From Pseudomonas sp. FP2309 (lineage in GTDB: Bacteria; Pseudomonadota; Gammaproteobacteria; Pseudomonadales; Pseudomonadaceae), in contig NZ_CP117439.1 of the NCBI RefSeq assembly GCF_030687575.1, positions 868,001 through 932,000 of the forward strand: DNA of 64,000 nt. The letters run 5' to 3'. Shown here one piece after another: positions 63,839 through 64,000 of the stretch. Numbering within the stretch: position 1 is the first letter of the stretch; every line of letters starts with the position of its first letter. A model generated the notes under the pieces. That model had not been told where the DNA came from and ran no database searches. It saw only the letters and a program-made list of their open reading frames with translations. The position numbers were made by a program, and so were the translations under genes.

Positions 63839-64000
63839 TTATTGCAGCACTTCAATCACCCCGTCGGCACTCATGCTGACTTGGCTGGTACCGGCCTCGA
63901 CTTCCGGCGCCGGCGCTGAATCCATCATGGCGGCTTTCATCATCATCCCGCCACGGGCGTACGGTTGCGGATAACCGTTGGTGTTGAAGTTCAAGTTGAC
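63839..64000 (-). CDS. SIMPL-domain (DUF541, YggE-like) protein, C-terminal part
   Basis: The last 53 codons of a gene that runs out of the window. The translation (VNLNFNTNGYPQPYARGG and then MMMKAAMMDSAPAPEVEAG) ends SADGVIEVLQ and matches the C-terminus of SIMPL-domain proteins (YggE family), which are periplasmic and linked to oxidative-stress tolerance in E. coli. The start is not visible, so a signal peptide cannot be checked. Confidence 0.8.
   Translation of the reverse strand, partial: VNLNFNTNGYPQPYARGGMMMKAAMMDSAPAPEVEAGTSQVSMSADGVIEVLQ

Noticed and set aside
63459..63855. Short open frames between the effector gene and the SIMPL gene
   Set aside because: None has a convincing ribosome site, and one (63661-63855) runs through the terminator and into the end of the SIMPL gene.

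Overview
The window reads as a continuous piece of chromosome from a member of the Pseudomonas fluorescens group. The evidence is high-GC coding with tight 4-nt gene overlaps, gene neighbourhoods of Pseudomonas type (bamD/rluD/pgeF/clpB, pilCD-coaE-yacG beside pilA-tRNA-Thr-nadC, cra/fruBKA, piuABC-speC, a dpp cluster with several binding proteins and an OprD-type porin), and short GTGGGAGC or TTCCCACGC inverted repeats between genes. No insertion sequence, prophage, plasmid function or CRISPR array was seen.

Layout. 1-7 kb: end of a thiamine gene (thiO), a small zinc-ribbon membrane protein, bamD, then rluD-pgeF and heat-shock clpB behind a clear sigma-32 promoter. 7.2-7.8 kb: tRNA-Asn, -Pro, -Lys and a second tRNA-Pro, with two terminators. 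7.8-11.7 kb: a type II NADH dehydrogenase and several conserved genes of unknown function. 11.7-18.2 kb: the type IV pilus block yacG-coaE-pilD-pilC (minus strand) facing pilA and an O-antigen-ligase-type glycosyltransferase, then tRNA-Thr, a small acidic protein and nadC. The pilus ATPase gene pilB, expected between pilA and pilC, is absent. 18.4-25.5 kb: a DUF1631 protein, ampD-ampE (cell-wall recycling), a chemoreceptor, a CxxC membrane protein and tatD. 25.5-32.3 kb: the fructose phosphotransferase system, with the regulator cra divergent from fruB-fruK-fruA and a Cra operator between them. 32.3-40.5 kb: a Tat-exported PhoD-like phosphatase and a siderophore-iron block (PepSY/flavoreductase, TonB receptor, PKHD dioxygenase, Sel1 protein). 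40.5-45.6 kb: speC with a structured leader and an OpuC-type compatible-solute ABC transporter. 45.9-47.5 kb: prfC. 47.8-60.4 kb: a dipeptide transport cluster with one dppBCDF translocator, four periplasmic binding-protein genes and one porin. 60.5-63.4 kb: a lone AT-richer gene for a 968-residue protein resembling secreted toxins or effectors. The window ends inside a gene for a SIMPL-domain (YggE-like) protein.

How the genes work together. The fru genes form one regulated pathway: fructose uptake and phosphorylation to fructose-1-phosphate, then to fructose-1,6-bisphosphate, with Cra as the sensor. The OprD-type porin, the four binding proteins and DppBCDF form a peptide import route from outer membrane to cytoplasm. 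The piu genes should bring ferric siderophore across the outer membrane and reduce or process it. pilC, pilD and pilA are one pilus system whose motor gene must lie elsewhere or be lost.

The least ordinary items are the compositionally distinct 968-residue putative effector, the missing pilB next to an exchangeable pilin cassette at a tRNA-Thr gene with weak structure, the twin tRNA-Pro genes that differ by a compensated base pair, and candidate leader structures upstream of speC and fruB. I did not find a clearly new multi-gene system; the effector-like gene is the best candidate for new biology.
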